The notes: generated from the letters alone by a model not told the origin. Numbered from the stretch's first letter, positions 18,073 to 27,283 are shown. The stretch is 38,365 nucleotides of DNA from an uncultured Roseburia sp. (GCA_945787015.1 CALZGM010000028.1:1-38365); one strand, 5' to 3'. Numbers and translations: made by a program.

Positions 18073-19800
18073 TTACTTTACCTCACCTGCACTCTTAAAC
18101 TGTGACTCATAAATTTCACGGTAAATCCTGCAATGATTAAGCAGATCCTCATGCGTTCCCATTCCTACGATTTCCCCATCATCTAAAACAATGATTTTAT
18201 CTGCATTCATCATAGACGCAGCACGCTGCGATACAAGGAAAACCGTCATTTGTCCGCTCACTTTTGAAAGAGCAGCCCGAAGCCTTGCATCCGTAGCGAA
18301 GTCAAGCGCAGAAGCACTATCATCTAAGATAAGAATATCCGGTTTTTTAATCACCGCTCTGGCAATGGTAAGTCTCTGGCGTTGGCCGCCCGATAAATTC
18401 TTACCGCCCTGCTCCACCATAAAATCTAATCCTTTTTCGTCAACAAACTCCTTTGCCTGTGCGATTTCCAGTGCCTGATTGATATCTGCATCGGTAGCAT
18501 TTTCTAAGCCCCAGCAAAGATTCTCACGAATCGTGCCCTTAAATAAAACCGCCTTTTGCGGTACCACTCCTATTTTTTTACGCAATGCCTCTAAGGAATA
18601 TTTTTTAACATCCACCCCATTCACACAGACAATTCCCTGCGTTGCATCGTAGAAACGGGGAATCAGATTGACTACAGAAGTTTTACCGGAACCCGTACCG
18701 CCGATGATGCCAACAGTTTCTCCTTTTTTTATCTCAAAGTGGATATCTGTCAATGATTCCTCTTTTGCATTCGCATAGTTTAAATGTACATGTTCAAAAG
18801 AAACCGCCACGTCTGTCTGCCTGCCAGACACTTCTTCTCCCACACCTTTTTCCATAGATGGTTTTGTCTCAAGTATGGTATTGATTCGTGCTGCACTGGC
18901 CAGTGACTTATTAATATTTACAATCAGATTTGCAAGCTTTACAAGCTCAACCAAAATCTGCGACATATAATTCACCAATGCGATTACTTCACCCTGAGTG
19001 ATAATCCCATCATTTACCTGGATTGCTCCGGTCCATACCAAAGCAACCGTAGCCGTATTTACAATCACATAAGTCATCGGTCCCATCAATGCAGAAATTT
19101 TGCCCACAAAAATCTGCATCTGTGTCAATTTCTCATTGCTGTCGTTAAATGTCCGGATTTCACTCTCCTCTTTATTGAACGCACGAATAACTCTGACGCC
19201 GGTCAGATTTTCTCTTGTAATACCAAGCACACGGTCTAAAGCTCCCTGTACCTTTTTATACAGCGGGATGCTCACCAACATAACACCAAATACTACAATC
19301 GATAATAAAGGAATCGCAACGACAAAAATAAGTGCTGCCTTTACATCTACCGTAAATGCCATCGCCATAGCACCAAACACAATAAACGGCGAACGCAAAA
19401 ATAACCGCAATACCAGATTCACGCCATTCTGCACTTGATTCACATCACCGGTCATTCTGGTAATCAGCGTAGAAGTCCCGATATTGTCGAACTCGGTATA
19501 AGACAACTCTTCAATGTGCATAAATAATGCATGTCTCAGTTTCGTAGCAAAGCCAACTGCAGCTTTTGCAGCAAAATACTGGGCTGTAATCGCAGACACC
19601 AGTCCAATCACCGCCAAAATCACTAATACCAGGCTCATCTTCAAAATATATCCTGTATTACCTGTCGCCACGCCCGTATCAATAATTGCCGCAATTACTA
19701 ACGGCACAAATAACTCGAAGGTCGCTTCCAATAGCTTAAAAAGCGGTCCCAATATGGTCTCTTTTTTATAATCCTTTAGATAAACAAGTAACTTCTTCAT
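18073..19800 (-). CDS. ABC exporter half-transporter, degenerate-site subunit
   Basis: This 575-aa half transporter pairs with the next gene. It has six membrane helices (about 1-310), Walker A GGTGSGKT (367-374) and a canonical LSGGQ signature (469-473). The catalytic position after Walker B is Asp (ILDDSAS, D494) instead of Glu, and the switch His is replaced by Gln (VSQRAAS, Q525). These changes make its own ATP site weak or inactive, as in known heterodimeric exporters. Its intact signature completes the working site of the partner. The gene starts one base after the DUF368 stop and ends one base before the partner start, so all three are tightly coupled. Confidence 0.93.
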   Translation of the reverse strand: MKKLLVYLKDYKKETILGPLFKLLEATFELFVPLVIAAIIDTGVATGNTGYILKMSLVLVILAVIGLVSAITAQYFAAKAAVGFATKLRHALFMHIEELSYTEFDNIGTSTLITRMTGDVNQVQNGVNLVLRLFLRSPFIVFGAMAMAFTVDVKAALIFVVAIPLLSIVVFGVMLVSIPLYKKVQGALDRVLGITRENLTGVRVIRAFNKEESEIRTFNDSNEKLTQMQIFVGKISALMGPMTYVIVNTATVALVWTGAIQVNDGIITQGEVIALVNYMSQILVELVKLANLIVNINKSLASAARINTILETKPSMEKGVGEEVSGRQTDVAVSFEHVHLNYANAKEESLTDIHFEIKKGETVGIIGGTGSGKTSVVNLIPRFYDATQGIVCVNGVDVKKYSLEALRKKIGVVPQKAVLFKGTIRENLCWGLENATDADINQALEIAQAKEFVDEKGLDFMVEQGGKNLSGGQRQRLTIARAVIKKPDILILDDSASALDFATDARLRAALSKVSGQMTVFLVSQRAASMMNADKIIVLDDGEIVGMGTHEDLLNHCRIYREIYESQFKSAGEVK

Positions 19801-19801
19801 C

Positions 19802-20680
19802 CTATTTTTCCTTTATTGCTTTTAATTTCTGCATGCCCCAAATAACAGCTCCACCGATTGCAAAGAAAAGAATCTGAAATTCCCTGATAGTCATAGGTGC
19901 CTGTGGAACATCCAATGTCGTCGGTCCCATAATGACTGCATAAATAGAACCAATCATCATACCGACAATTAAATAAATCGTCTGGGCTCTGAAATGCTCT
20001 AACGCTTTACGAATCAGCTTCACTACACTAAACACACCTACTAATACTCCGCATCCGAAACAGAAAATCGGCCAAAAGCTGGTAAAATCAAAATGCAGAA
20101 TTTCCTTAATCCCGTTAATAATAGGCAGGTAAATTCCCATTATAAGGAGCAGGGTAGAACCTGAAATTCCCGGAAGCACCATAGCAGAAATAGCAACCGC
20201 GCCCGCCAAAAAAAGATACGCACCAAGTCCAAAGGAAAAGTTGTCAAAGCTCATGCCTTCTCCTCCGGATACCGGATTAAAATACGTAATGGCACTTACA
20301 ATTGCCATTCCAATCAACACAAAAAACAAATATCTCTTATTCTGTCCGAGGTTTTCTTTTTCTTCCCGGATAACAATCGGAATTGCAAATATAATAAACC
20401 CGATAAACAGCGAGCTAATTGCATAAATATGGCTTTCAAACACTCTCGTAAGCACAAGAACTGCTGAAATAAAGCCAAGTACCCAGCCAATTCCAAGTTT
20501 TATCAAAAAGCCGAAAGCTGCTTTCTTTTTATCCATATTTCCGGTAATCAAATCATCAATTGCTGTGATAAACCGATCATAAAATCCTAATAAAAATGCG
20601 ATGGTCCCACCCGAAACACCCGGTACACTGTCCGCCAGAGCCATACAAAAACCATTTAACATCTGCATTATCATATCCAT
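19802..20680 (-). CDS. DUF368 membrane protein, PopT-like undecaprenyl-phosphate transporter
   Basis: This 292-aa polytopic membrane protein has the internal duplication typical of DUF368: DSVPGVSGGTIAF near residue 17 and VLPGISGSTLLL near residue 168. The paired PGxSGxT segments probably form re-entrant loops in inverted repeats. DUF368 members (PopT) have been shown to return undecaprenyl phosphate across the cytoplasmic membrane for reuse in cell-wall synthesis. It is the first gene of a five-gene operon with an ABC exporter and an acyltransferase, which is unusual for a recycling function. The operon promoter lies just upstream at 20781-20809. Several in-frame ATGs follow the first; AAAGGCAGG supports the first. 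Confidence 0.88.
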   Translation of the reverse strand: MDMIMQMLNGFCMALADSVPGVSGGTIAFLLGFYDRFITAIDDLITGNMDKKKAAFGFLIKLGIGWVLGFISAVLVLTRVFESHIYAISSLFIGFIIFAIPIVIREEKENLGQNKRYLFFVLIGMAIVSAITYFNPVSGGEGMSFDNFSFGLGAYLFLAGAVAISAMVLPGISGSTLLLIMGIYLPIINGIKEILHFDFTSFWPIFCFGCGVLVGVFSVVKLIRKALEHFRAQTIYLIVGMMIGSIYAVIMGPTTLDVPQAPMTIREFQILFFAIGGAVIWGMQKLKAIKEK

Positions 20681-20747
20681 ATCCTGCCTTTCTTACTCAT
20701 ACAATCTTTTTATGAAAACGTGCACCCATCAATGCGCAACATGAAAC

Positions 20748-20773
20748 ATGGGGAAAGGTTTTCCTTTCCCCAT
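20748..20773 (-). promoter_or_regulatory. Hairpin at the predicted 5' end of the DUF368 operon transcript
   Basis: ATGGGGAAAGG and CCTTTCCCCAT pair perfectly around a 4-nt loop. The predicted start of transcription is about 20774, so the stem would begin at +1 or +2. No T-run follows on either strand, which argues against a terminator for the chemoreceptor gene. It could stabilise the mRNA 5' end. The minus strand also reads ATG followed by 13 codons and TGA from 20773, a possible leaderless peptide. Confidence 0.6.
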
Positions 20774-20780
20774 TGCTGAT

Positions 20781-20809
20781 ATTATACTTAAATTTTTTTA
20801 TTTTGTCTA
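20781..20809 (-). promoter_or_regulatory. Promoter for the DUF368–ABC–acyltransferase operon
   Basis: On the minus strand there is -35 TAGACA (20804-20809), a 17-nt spacer and a perfect -10 TATAAT (20781-20786). The -35 lies 3 nt from the chemoreceptor stop codon. The DUF368 start is about 100 nt downstream. Confidence 0.75.
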
Positions 20810-20811
20810 TC

Positions 20812-22320
20812 CTAACTTATGTATTTATCTAATTCGTGGGATACCTCTAATACATTATCCAGTAATCCCTTTGCCTGTTCCGCATTGTCTAAATTCTGTA
20901 CACTGAGTTCTGCCGCCTGAACCGAAGATGCCGTTACTTCTTCTGTCGTTGCTGAAAGATGCATAATATTTTCTACAATGTGATTATTAGCCTCTGACAG
21001 ACTGCTAAGCATAGTATCAATCTCGCCGATGTCAGAAATCAACTGATTTACATTGCCATTCATTGCTTCAAAACTATGTAATGCCTGTCCTATCATTTCA
21101 TCCTGTGCACTTGCCGCATCTGCAGATTTTGTTACCGCCAAAGCCGCATTTGCTGCATTGTCAGAAAGTTCTTCTAAAATATGAGCAATATTCTCTGTTT
21201 CAGCCTTTGTTTTTTCTGCCAGCTGACGAATCTCATCCGCTACCACTGCAAATCCTTTTCCGGCCTCACCTGCTCTTGCACTTTCAATAGATGCATTCAG
21301 TGCCAATAAATTGGTCTGGTTTGAAATAGAAAAAATAGTATCGGTAATGCTTTTCACAGCGCTTGTTTTTTCCTGAAGCATTTTCATAGAGGAAGAAACT
21401 TCATCATTTGTTGCTGAAATCACCTCTGACTGACGTTTTAAGTGATTCATAATCTCTAAGCTCTGTTCATTTAACTCTCCGGACTGTTTTGCCACATTCA
21501 CCATATTTTCAGAGCGCTCTAAGGTAACACCGATTGAATCCTGAATGCTCTGTGTCATCGTCGTCTGAGTCTGGATGCTTTCAGCAGTGCCCTGAGCGCT
21601 GCCGGAAATCTCTGTCATGGCACCATTTACCACTTCCGTGGATTCGTTCAGTTTATTCATAATGTCCATTGCATTTTCTGTACCGCGGCGCACTTCTTCC
21701 GCTACCGCAATAACACTGTCCAAAATCTCCTTTTGATGTGCCTGTTCCTGACGCAGGCTTTCAATGGTATGGTGATTAAACATTGCACCCAGTCTGGTTG
21801 CAATAAAAATCAAAAGCATCATAACCGCAATGGCAAGGGTTGCAGAAAGCTGATCCATGGTATCGTTAAATTCAGTCATGTGTAATACAAAGCCCTTTAA
21901 GATGTTTACCAGAAGATTTAATCCCGTAAACAGTGTTCCGGTTATTGCCGCAAACTTTTTGTCATAAAACAAAATACAGCCAACCAAAGGAATTCCGGCC
22001 ATAAAGCGTAAATAGTAACTGGTAAACGCCCATGCTACCAAAAAAGTAACCATCATCAGTCCCGCAAACGCAATATATTTTAGATTGTCTTTCGCAGGAT
22101 TCTTTTTTAGAAGAATAATCGGAACGATAGAAAAAACCGCTACAATGCCTGAAAACATGGTACAATAACCTAACGTTCTAAAGCCTCTCACATATGAAAT
22201 CCATACTACAAGCAGTACTACCAAATAAAACACGATATAGCCTAACACCATAAATCGGTTTGTTCGTTTCTTCTGTTCGTCTCGATCTGCATAGAGATAG
22301 TTCATTTCTTCTTTTGCCAT
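20812..22320 (-). CDS. Methyl-accepting chemotaxis protein without a periplasmic sensor domain
   Basis: This 502-aa chemoreceptor has about six N-terminal membrane helices (20-190) with very short loops and no Cache or 4HB sensor domain. Long coiled coils follow, ending in the conserved CheA/CheW-binding tip ([20 protein letters not shown], then [17 protein letters not shown]). Signals are therefore likely sensed within the membrane, or through the helices themselves. GGAGG lies before the ATG. It sits 31 nt after the GDSL gene and has its own promoter-like sequence inside the end of that gene. No other chemotaxis or flagellar gene is in the window. Confidence 0.92.
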   Translation of the reverse strand: MAKEEMNYLYADRDEQKKRTNRFMVLGYIVFYLVVLLVVWISYVRGFRTLGYCTMFSGIVAVFSIVPIILLKKNPAKDNLKYIAFAGLMMVTFLVAWAFTSYYLRFMAGIPLVGCILFYDKKFAAITGTLFTGLNLLVNILKGFVLHMTEFNDTMDQLSATLAIAVMMLLIFIATRLGAMFNHHTIESLRQEQAHQKEILDSVIAVAEEVRRGTENAMDIMNKLNESTEVVNGAMTEISGSAQGTAESIQTQTTMTQSIQDSIGVTLERSENMVNVAKQSGELNEQSLEIMNHLKRQSEVISATNDEVSSSMKMLQEKTSAVKSITDTIFSISNQTNLLALNASIESARAGEAGKGFAVVADEIRQLAEKTKAETENIAHILEELSDNAANAALAVTKSADAASAQDEMIGQALHSFEAMNGNVNQLISDIGEIDTMLSSLSEANNHIVENIMHLSATTEEVTASSVQAAELSVQNLDNAEQAKGLLDNVLEVSHELDKYIS

Positions 22321-22351
22321 TCCGTTTCCTCCAAAAATATCCGATTTTAAT

Positions 22352-23275
22352 TCATGGTACTATTATACCATGTTCCTGCAAAAATTCAACCCAGATACCA
22401 TACTTAGAACCAAATAAATGGATATCGTCAAAGGTCAGGCTTTCATCCAGGTTTCCTTCTTCATCACAGACAACCTCATTCATATCAATATAAAAGATAC
22501 TTCGGTTATCTGCTAATTCTGCGATTCGCTCATTACGGGCATTAATTCCCACGTTATTAAAGATTTCATCATTTTCCGATTTTTCCTTAGTGACACGCAT
22601 AATCCCCTGAACAAAAACAATAGCATCCGGCTGTAATTCCTGAAACTTCGCCACGGTCCGGGCATATGCCTCCATGAATCCGTCTATGGTTCCTCTTCCC
22701 ATTTCATTGATGCCAATCTGAAAATAGATTTTTCCAAAGGTCTGCGTAGAAAGCGCTTCCTCCAGTGTCACCATTTCGCCATTAACTTCGCATATTTTCT
22801 CTGTCCATAAATCATAGATATTCAGGCCGGTTGTTGCATAAAAAACAGCACCATCCAATCCACCGTATTCATACAACCCCACCGTTCTGGAATCCCCGAT
22901 AAAGACCGCATCATCAAAATAATCCTTCTCCACCCGGGTAAAGGTTCTCTCTAAGGTTTCTGTTACATTTTCTGTTTCAGGCTGAGGGGTTTCGGTTGTC
23001 TCTGTGACCAAAAGTTCCTCTTCTTCTGTACCAAAAAGGGATTCCTGTCTTGATGCAATTTCCTCCCAGATTTCCCATAATGGCATTCTCTCTCCACTCC
23101 ATGGATAAATTCCATCGCGGATACCTTCTAAGACAAGTACAAAATAAGGTGTCTTTTTTGTATCTATTTCATAGCGTTCATATGCGGTATTCCGATTCAT
23201 AAATCCAAGTGCAGACATTCCCGCCCAGGCAGCTACTATCATCAATAAAAATCTGTATTTCCATATCTTTTTCAT
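22352..23275 (-). CDS. Membrane-anchored SGNH/GDSL-type esterase or acyltransferase
   Basis: This 307-aa protein has an N-terminal signal anchor (about 8-25), a linker rich in Thr/Glu (about 80-110) and an SGNH hydrolase domain. Block I is [10 protein letters not shown] with nucleophile Ser129, block III has GIN (Asn190), and block V is DDIHLFG near the C-terminus, giving the Ser-Asp-His set. Such proteins commonly pair with MBOAT acyltransferases to move acetyl groups onto extracellular polymers, as in AlgI/AlgJ-like or PatA/PatB-like systems. The MBOAT gene is 11 nt upstream, which supports that pairing here. The acceptor polymer is unknown. GAGGGTGG lies before the ATG. Confidence 0.88.
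   Translation of the reverse strand: MKKIWKYRFLLMIVAAWAGMSALGFMNRNTAYERYEIDTKKTPYFVLVLEGIRDGIYPWSGERMPLWEIWEEIASRQESLFGTEEEELLVTETTETPQPETENVTETLERTFTRVEKDYFDDAVFIGDSRTVGLYEYGGLDGAVFYATTGLNIYDLWTEKICEVNGEMVTLEEALSTQTFGKIYFQIGINEMGRGTIDGFMEAYARTVAKFQELQPDAIVFVQGIMRVTKEKSENDEIFNNVGINARNERIAELADNRSIFYIDMNEVVCDEEGNLDESLTFDDIHLFGSKYGIWVEFLQEHGIIVP
22353..22389 (-). promoter_or_regulatory. Promoter and overlapping palindrome for the chemoreceptor gene
   Basis: On the minus strand there is -35 TTGAAT (22384-22389), a 16-nt spacer and a perfect -10 TATAAT (22362-22367), inside the last codons of the GDSL gene. A 20-bp palindrome (CATGGTA-N6-TACCATG, 22353-22372) covers the -10 and the GDSL stop codon. 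The palindrome could be an operator or a short RNA hairpin. Confidence 0.55.
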
Positions 23276-23286
23276 ATTGCCACCCT

Positions 23287-24651
23287 CTAGAAATTAAAAT
23301 ACAAAAACGGATTATTAGTTGAAATCGCCATGTAGTACAGACAAAGTCCCAAAATCAAAAGCAGAATGACATTCAGCAGTTCCTTTGTCCCTGCCCTGCG
23401 CTTCATTCGATTATAAAAAACCTGTGGAATCGGTGTTGCGAATAAAATGGCAATCAAAATCAGCCCGCCATATTCTCCTAAGTATTTCACATAATCGTTT
23501 TTCAATATGGTTCCATAGCTTTTTCCCAGGAATGGAAACATACGGGTGTAATAAATCCATAACCGTTTCACATTCGTAATCGAAAAAGCTACCCAGGTAA
23601 CCGGAGCCAGAAGGATCACATAGAAGTGTCCTATCACTTTACTTTTATTCAACCGTTCATACAGAAATAATTTTTCCATTCCAAGCAAAAGTAAAAGTTC
23701 TGCACCCCAAATCAGAAAATTCGGTGTTGCTCCATGCCAAAGTGCAGTAAGCGACCACACAACCAATAGATTAATGAAAGTCCGAACTCTTCCTTTTCGG
23801 TTGCCGCCTAACGGAATGTATACATATTCACGGAACCATCTGCCGAGGGTAATATGCCATCTTCGCCAGAATTCTGTGATGGATTTTGATATATATGGGA
23901 AATGAAAGTTCACCGGGAATCGAAAGCCCAGCATTTTTCCAAGTCCGATTGCCATCATGGAATAGCCGGAAAAATCAAAGTAGAGCTCCAATGAATAAGC
24001 AAATGCTCCAAGCCATGCTAATGGCGTTGAAATACTATAAAAACCGATTGTCTGAATCTGGTTCCACAGCATACCGATACGGTCTGCAATGATTACCTTA
24101 GCAGCCAGACCAAGTATCAGAACACGTAATCCCTCTTCAAAATCTTCATATGCAATTTCTCTTTTTCTCAGGTTTGCACGAACCTCAGAATAATTTACAA
24201 TCGGTCCGGCCACCAACTGCGGAAACATGGTAATATAGGTTGCCAGTTTCACGAAAGAGGTCTCTGCCGGAATCACTCCCCGGTAAACATCAATCATATA
24301 TGCTGCAATTTGAAATGTATAAAAACTGATTCCAAGCGGCAGCTTTTCTGTCAGTCCGCTATATTTAAAGAAAAACAGACATCCAAAATTAAAACAAAGT
24401 GCCAGTAAAAACAGCACGTTTCTTTGCATTTTTTTCCCTTGTTCGCGGCTTTTATAGACAAGCTTCCCAAGGGTATAATTTATCACAATAGATGCAAGCA
24501 AAAGCAATACATACCATCTTTCTCCGAGGGTATAAAAAACCAGACTTCCGAAAAGCAGTACCCCGTTTCGATACTGTTTCGGAGCCAGAAAATAGATGAT
24601 TAAAAATACCGGCAAAAACCGGAACAAGAATTCAAAACTACTAAATACCAT
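23287..24651 (-). CDS. MBOAT family O-acyltransferase
   Basis: This 454-aa polytopic membrane protein belongs to the DltB/AlgI/PatA group that passes acyl groups from the cytoplasm to extracellular acceptors. The catalytic His lies in SLTALWHGAT (H306), with the supporting motif FWRRWHITLG (260-270). About eleven membrane segments are visible. Its start overlaps the end of folC by 11 nt, and the GDSL partner follows 11 nt downstream. No dltA or dltC lies nearby, so D-alanylation of teichoic acid is unlikely. O-acetylation of a wall polysaccharide is the best guess. Confidence 0.92.
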   Translation of the reverse strand: MVFSSFEFLFRFLPVFLIIYFLAPKQYRNGVLLFGSLVFYTLGERWYVLLLLASIVINYTLGKLVYKSREQGKKMQRNVLFLLALCFNFGCLFFFKYSGLTEKLPLGISFYTFQIAAYMIDVYRGVIPAETSFVKLATYITMFPQLVAGPIVNYSEVRANLRKREIAYEDFEEGLRVLILGLAAKVIIADRIGMLWNQIQTIGFYSISTPLAWLGAFAYSLELYFDFSGYSMMAIGLGKMLGFRFPVNFHFPYISKSITEFWRRWHITLGRWFREYVYIPLGGNRKGRVRTFINLLVVWSLTALWHGATPNFLIWGAELLLLLGMEKLFLYERLNKSKVIGHFYVILLAPVTWVAFSITNVKRLWIYYTRMFPFLGKSYGTILKNDYVKYLGEYGGLILIAILFATPIPQVFYNRMKRRAGTKELLNVILLLILGLCLYYMAISTNNPFLYFNF

Positions 24652-25909
24652 TTCTTTCTTCTATCTCTCCAATAAAATAAAGCGATCCAAATGCAATTGT
24701 TTTCTCTTTTCTATCAGAAGTCACTTCCGCTAATGCCTCTTTAAGTTCTGCTTTGCTTCGGGCAGGAATTCCTTTTTTTCTTATACACTCTGCCAGCTTC
24801 TCCGCAGAAAGTGACCTGCTGTTTCCTACCGTAACAGTTACAAAATCAATGGCAAGCGGTAACAACTCTGCTATCATGTTTTCGTAATCCTTATCTGCCA
24901 TAACACCCATGATAAAATGAAATTTCTCCCCTGGGAATAATGCAGTAAGGCTCTCCTTCAATGCAGCAACCCCATGGGAATTGTGCGCTCCGTCTACCAT
25001 AAAAAATGGGGCCTTTGACAAAATTTCCATGCGCCCTTTCCATCCGGTCTTTGCAATTCCAAAACGCACCGCCTGCTCTACTTTCTTTGCGTCTGCTTTT
25101 CCTTCCAAAAACACTTCCGCTGCCAGAATTGCAGCTACTGCATTTTCGTACTGATGCACGCCAAGCATTTGCATGGTAAGATGCTCATAACCATAGGCGG
25201 AGAATTGCTGCACGCCTGCCTTTTCACTTTGTTCTATCCGGATACATGCCTTGTCAACTATATCACAGCTTTTTGCACCTGCTGCCTGTGCTGCCTGCAC
25301 AAAAATTTCTTCTACCTTGGCATCCTGACTCTCGCAGATAACCTTTGTACCTCTTTTTATAATTCCGGCCTTTTCTTTTGCAATTTGTGGCAATGTATTT
25401 CCCAAAATTGCCATATGATCAAATCCAATTTTCGTAATAACAGATACCACCGGTATTCCTACTGCATTTGTGGAATCAAAACGCCCACCAAGCCCGGTTT
25501 CCAGAATAACAACATCACATTGTTGTTCCTTAAAGTAAAGTAATGCCATAGCAAGGCAGTAATCAAACATCGTCGGGCTCACGCCGAAATCCATTGCAAG
25601 CAGCTTTGATGCCAGCCGATATGTGTCTTCTTTGGAAATCATTTCCCCGTTCATCTGAATGCGTTCTCTAAAATCCACCAGATGCGGAGAGGTAAACATT
25701 CCTGTTCTTAAACCTGCTTCATTAAAAATGGAACACAAAAAAGCTGCCACGGATCCTTTTCCATTGGTTCCTGCAATATGTACAAATGGCATCTCTTTCT
25801 CCGGATGGTTTAACCTATCCAGCATGATTTTGGTAATCTCACAACCGGTGAGATTACCAAATCTTTTTTTATTTTCAATTGTTTTTATTACTTCCTCATA
25901 TGAAATCAC
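24641..25909 (-). CDS. folC: Folylpolyglutamate synthase / dihydrofolate synthase
   Basis: FolC adds glutamate to folates (and to dihydropteroate in bifunctional forms) using ATP in the cytoplasm. The 422-aa protein shows the Mur-ligase-type P-loop HIAGTNGKGS (44-53), TSPHLVDFRERI and the downstream ETGLGGRFDSTN motif. The C-terminal domain (FMVDGAHNSHG) is also typical. Length is normal. The start is GTG at 25907-25909 with GAGG 7 nt upstream. It lies 10 nt after the aminopeptidase gene and overlaps the MBOAT gene by 11 nt, so it is probably part of a short operon of mixed function. Confidence 0.95.
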   Translation of the reverse strand: MISYEEVIKTIENKKRFGNLTGCEITKIMLDRLNHPEKEMPFVHIAGTNGKGSVAAFLCSIFNEAGLRTGMFTSPHLVDFRERIQMNGEMISKEDTYRLASKLLAMDFGVSPTMFDYCLAMALLYFKEQQCDVVILETGLGGRFDSTNAVGIPVVSVITKIGFDHMAILGNTLPQIAKEKAGIIKRGTKVICESQDAKVEEIFVQAAQAAGAKSCDIVDKACIRIEQSEKAGVQQFSAYGYEHLTMQMLGVHQYENAVAAILAAEVFLEGKADAKKVEQAVRFGIAKTGWKGRMEILSKAPFFMVDGAHNSHGVAALKESLTALFPGEKFHFIMGVMADKDYENMIAELLPLAIDFVTVTVGNSRSLSAEKLAECIRKKGIPARSKAELKEALAEVTSDRKEKTIAFGSLYFIGEIEERNGI

Positions 25910-25919
25910 GTTACAACCT

Positions 25920-27200
25920 CTATTTCAATATAAAATATGCGCTTACCAGGTCCTTTAATGCCTGTTGATCTGACGCCGCCATCAGTTCTCTTGCAGAGTG
26001 CATTGCAAGGAGCGGAATTCCAACATCCACTGTTTTTACCGGCAATAAAGCAGATGCAATAGAACCCAGTGTCCCGCCGCCTGCCATATCAGAACGATTC
26101 ACAAATTTCTGATATGGAATCTGTTTTGCCTCGCAAATCTGCTGAACAATGCCAATCGCTTCACAATCTGTGGCATAAGACTGTGAACAGGCTTCCTTGA
26201 TGCAAAATCCTTTTCCTAAAACCGGTTTATTTGTCACATCCATCTTCCCCGCATAATTTGGATGCAGTCCATGTGCCACATCTACGGATAAAATCATACT
26301 GTTATATAAAGTACTGTCCGCATTCTCTTTTCCGGTTTCTTTTAAAATGCGATTCAGCATATCGTGCAGTAAAATGGATGCAGCTCCCTGTTTCGAGCGG
26401 CTGCCGATTTCCTCATGATCAAATAATGCAATCAGGTTCATACCATCCGTTCTCTCTGCTTCTATGATTGCTGATACCAGTGCAGAGCAGGAATTTAGAT
26501 TATCTAAACGGGATGCGGATATAAATTCGTCATGCAGCCCTACATATTCCGGTTTTTCATTACAATACACCGTTAATTCATAGTCTAAAATATCCTCTTT
26601 TGCAATATTAAGCTCCGATGCCAAAAAATCGGCAAAATAATCGCCGGAAAATGCTTCCTCTAGCAAGCCTGCAATTGGAAGAAGTTCTGTCTGCTTGTTT
26701 AATTCTACGCCCTTATTCACCTCACGATTCATATGAATTGCAAGATTTGGAATGGTAATATTTTTAGAGGAGAGAAAGCTTCGCATCTTCGGATGAAAAA
26801 CATCTTTTCCTTTAACAGCCACACGACCTGCCACACCAAGCGGTCTGTCTAACCAAGTATTTAAAATCGCACCTCCATAAACCTCCACATTGATCTGTGC
26901 ATAACCATTTGTTCTAATATCACATTTTGGTTTTACACGTAAGCACGGGAAATCAGTATGTGCTGCTGCAATACGAACTGTCGGTTCGCTGCCACTCCAT
27001 TCCTTTGGCAGTGTAAATGCAAATAAGGTTGTGTCGGAATGATTCATATAATATTTTTTCCCCATGGAGAGGTCCCAGTCTTCTCCATAAGAAAGTTTTT
27101 CAAAGCCTGCTGCCGCCAAACGTTCTTCACAGGCTGCTACTGCATGTGCAGGTGATACTCCCTTTTCCAATAAATCAAATAAATTTTGTGTCTCTGTCAT
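25920..27200 (-). CDS. M18 family aminopeptidase
   Basis: This is a zinc aminopeptidase of the aspartyl-aminopeptidase family (426 aa from the chosen start), cytoplasmic and likely oligomeric. Metal and catalytic motifs are visible: AAHTDFPCLRVKP, DNLNSCSAL, DHEEIGSRSKQGA, SVDVAHGLHPN and a C-terminal MHSARE. The open frame begins at an ATG at 27212. I chose the ATG at 27198-27200 because GGAGG lies 5 nt before it and would fall inside the first codons of the longer frame. It heads a run of genes through folC and MBOAT to the GDSL gene. It is divergent from the DUF5721-like gene. Confidence 0.94.
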   Translation of the reverse strand: MTETQNLFDLLEKGVSPAHAVAACEERLAAAGFEKLSYGEDWDLSMGKKYYMNHSDTTLFAFTLPKEWSGSEPTVRIAAAHTDFPCLRVKPKCDIRTNGYAQINVEVYGGAILNTWLDRPLGVAGRVAVKGKDVFHPKMRSFLSSKNITIPNLAIHMNREVNKGVELNKQTELLPIAGLLEEAFSGDYFADFLASELNIAKEDILDYELTVYCNEKPEYVGLHDEFISASRLDNLNSCSALVSAIIEAERTDGMNLIALFDHEEIGSRSKQGAASILLHDMLNRILKETGKENADSTLYNSMILSVDVAHGLHPNYAGKMDVTNKPVLGKGFCIKEACSQSYATDCEAIGIVQQICEAKQIPYQKFVNRSDMAGGGTLGSIASALLPVKTVDVGIPLLAMHSARELMAASDQQALKDLVSAYFILK

Positions 27201-27205
27201 AATTT

Positions 27206-27210
27206 CCTCC
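27206..27210 (-). promoter_or_regulatory. Ribosome binding site that decides the M18 start
   Basis: GGAGG lies 5 nt before the ATG at 27198-27200. It overlaps the first codons of the alternative start at 27212. Confidence 0.75.
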
Positions 27211-27283
27211 ATTGTATTTTGTTACTTTAAAACAATTTCCATTTATGATAAAATGAATTATCCTACATAGAAAGGTCAGTACT

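Noticed and set aside
20748-20773. Rho-independent terminator of the chemoreceptor gene
   Set aside because: There is no U-tract on either strand and the stem starts at the predicted +1 of the next operon. I kept it as a leader hairpin, though it may still have some terminator effect.
23287-24651. DltB of a teichoic acid D-alanylation operon
   Set aside because: dltA, dltC and dltD are missing, and the partner gene is a GDSL-type protein of a different layout.
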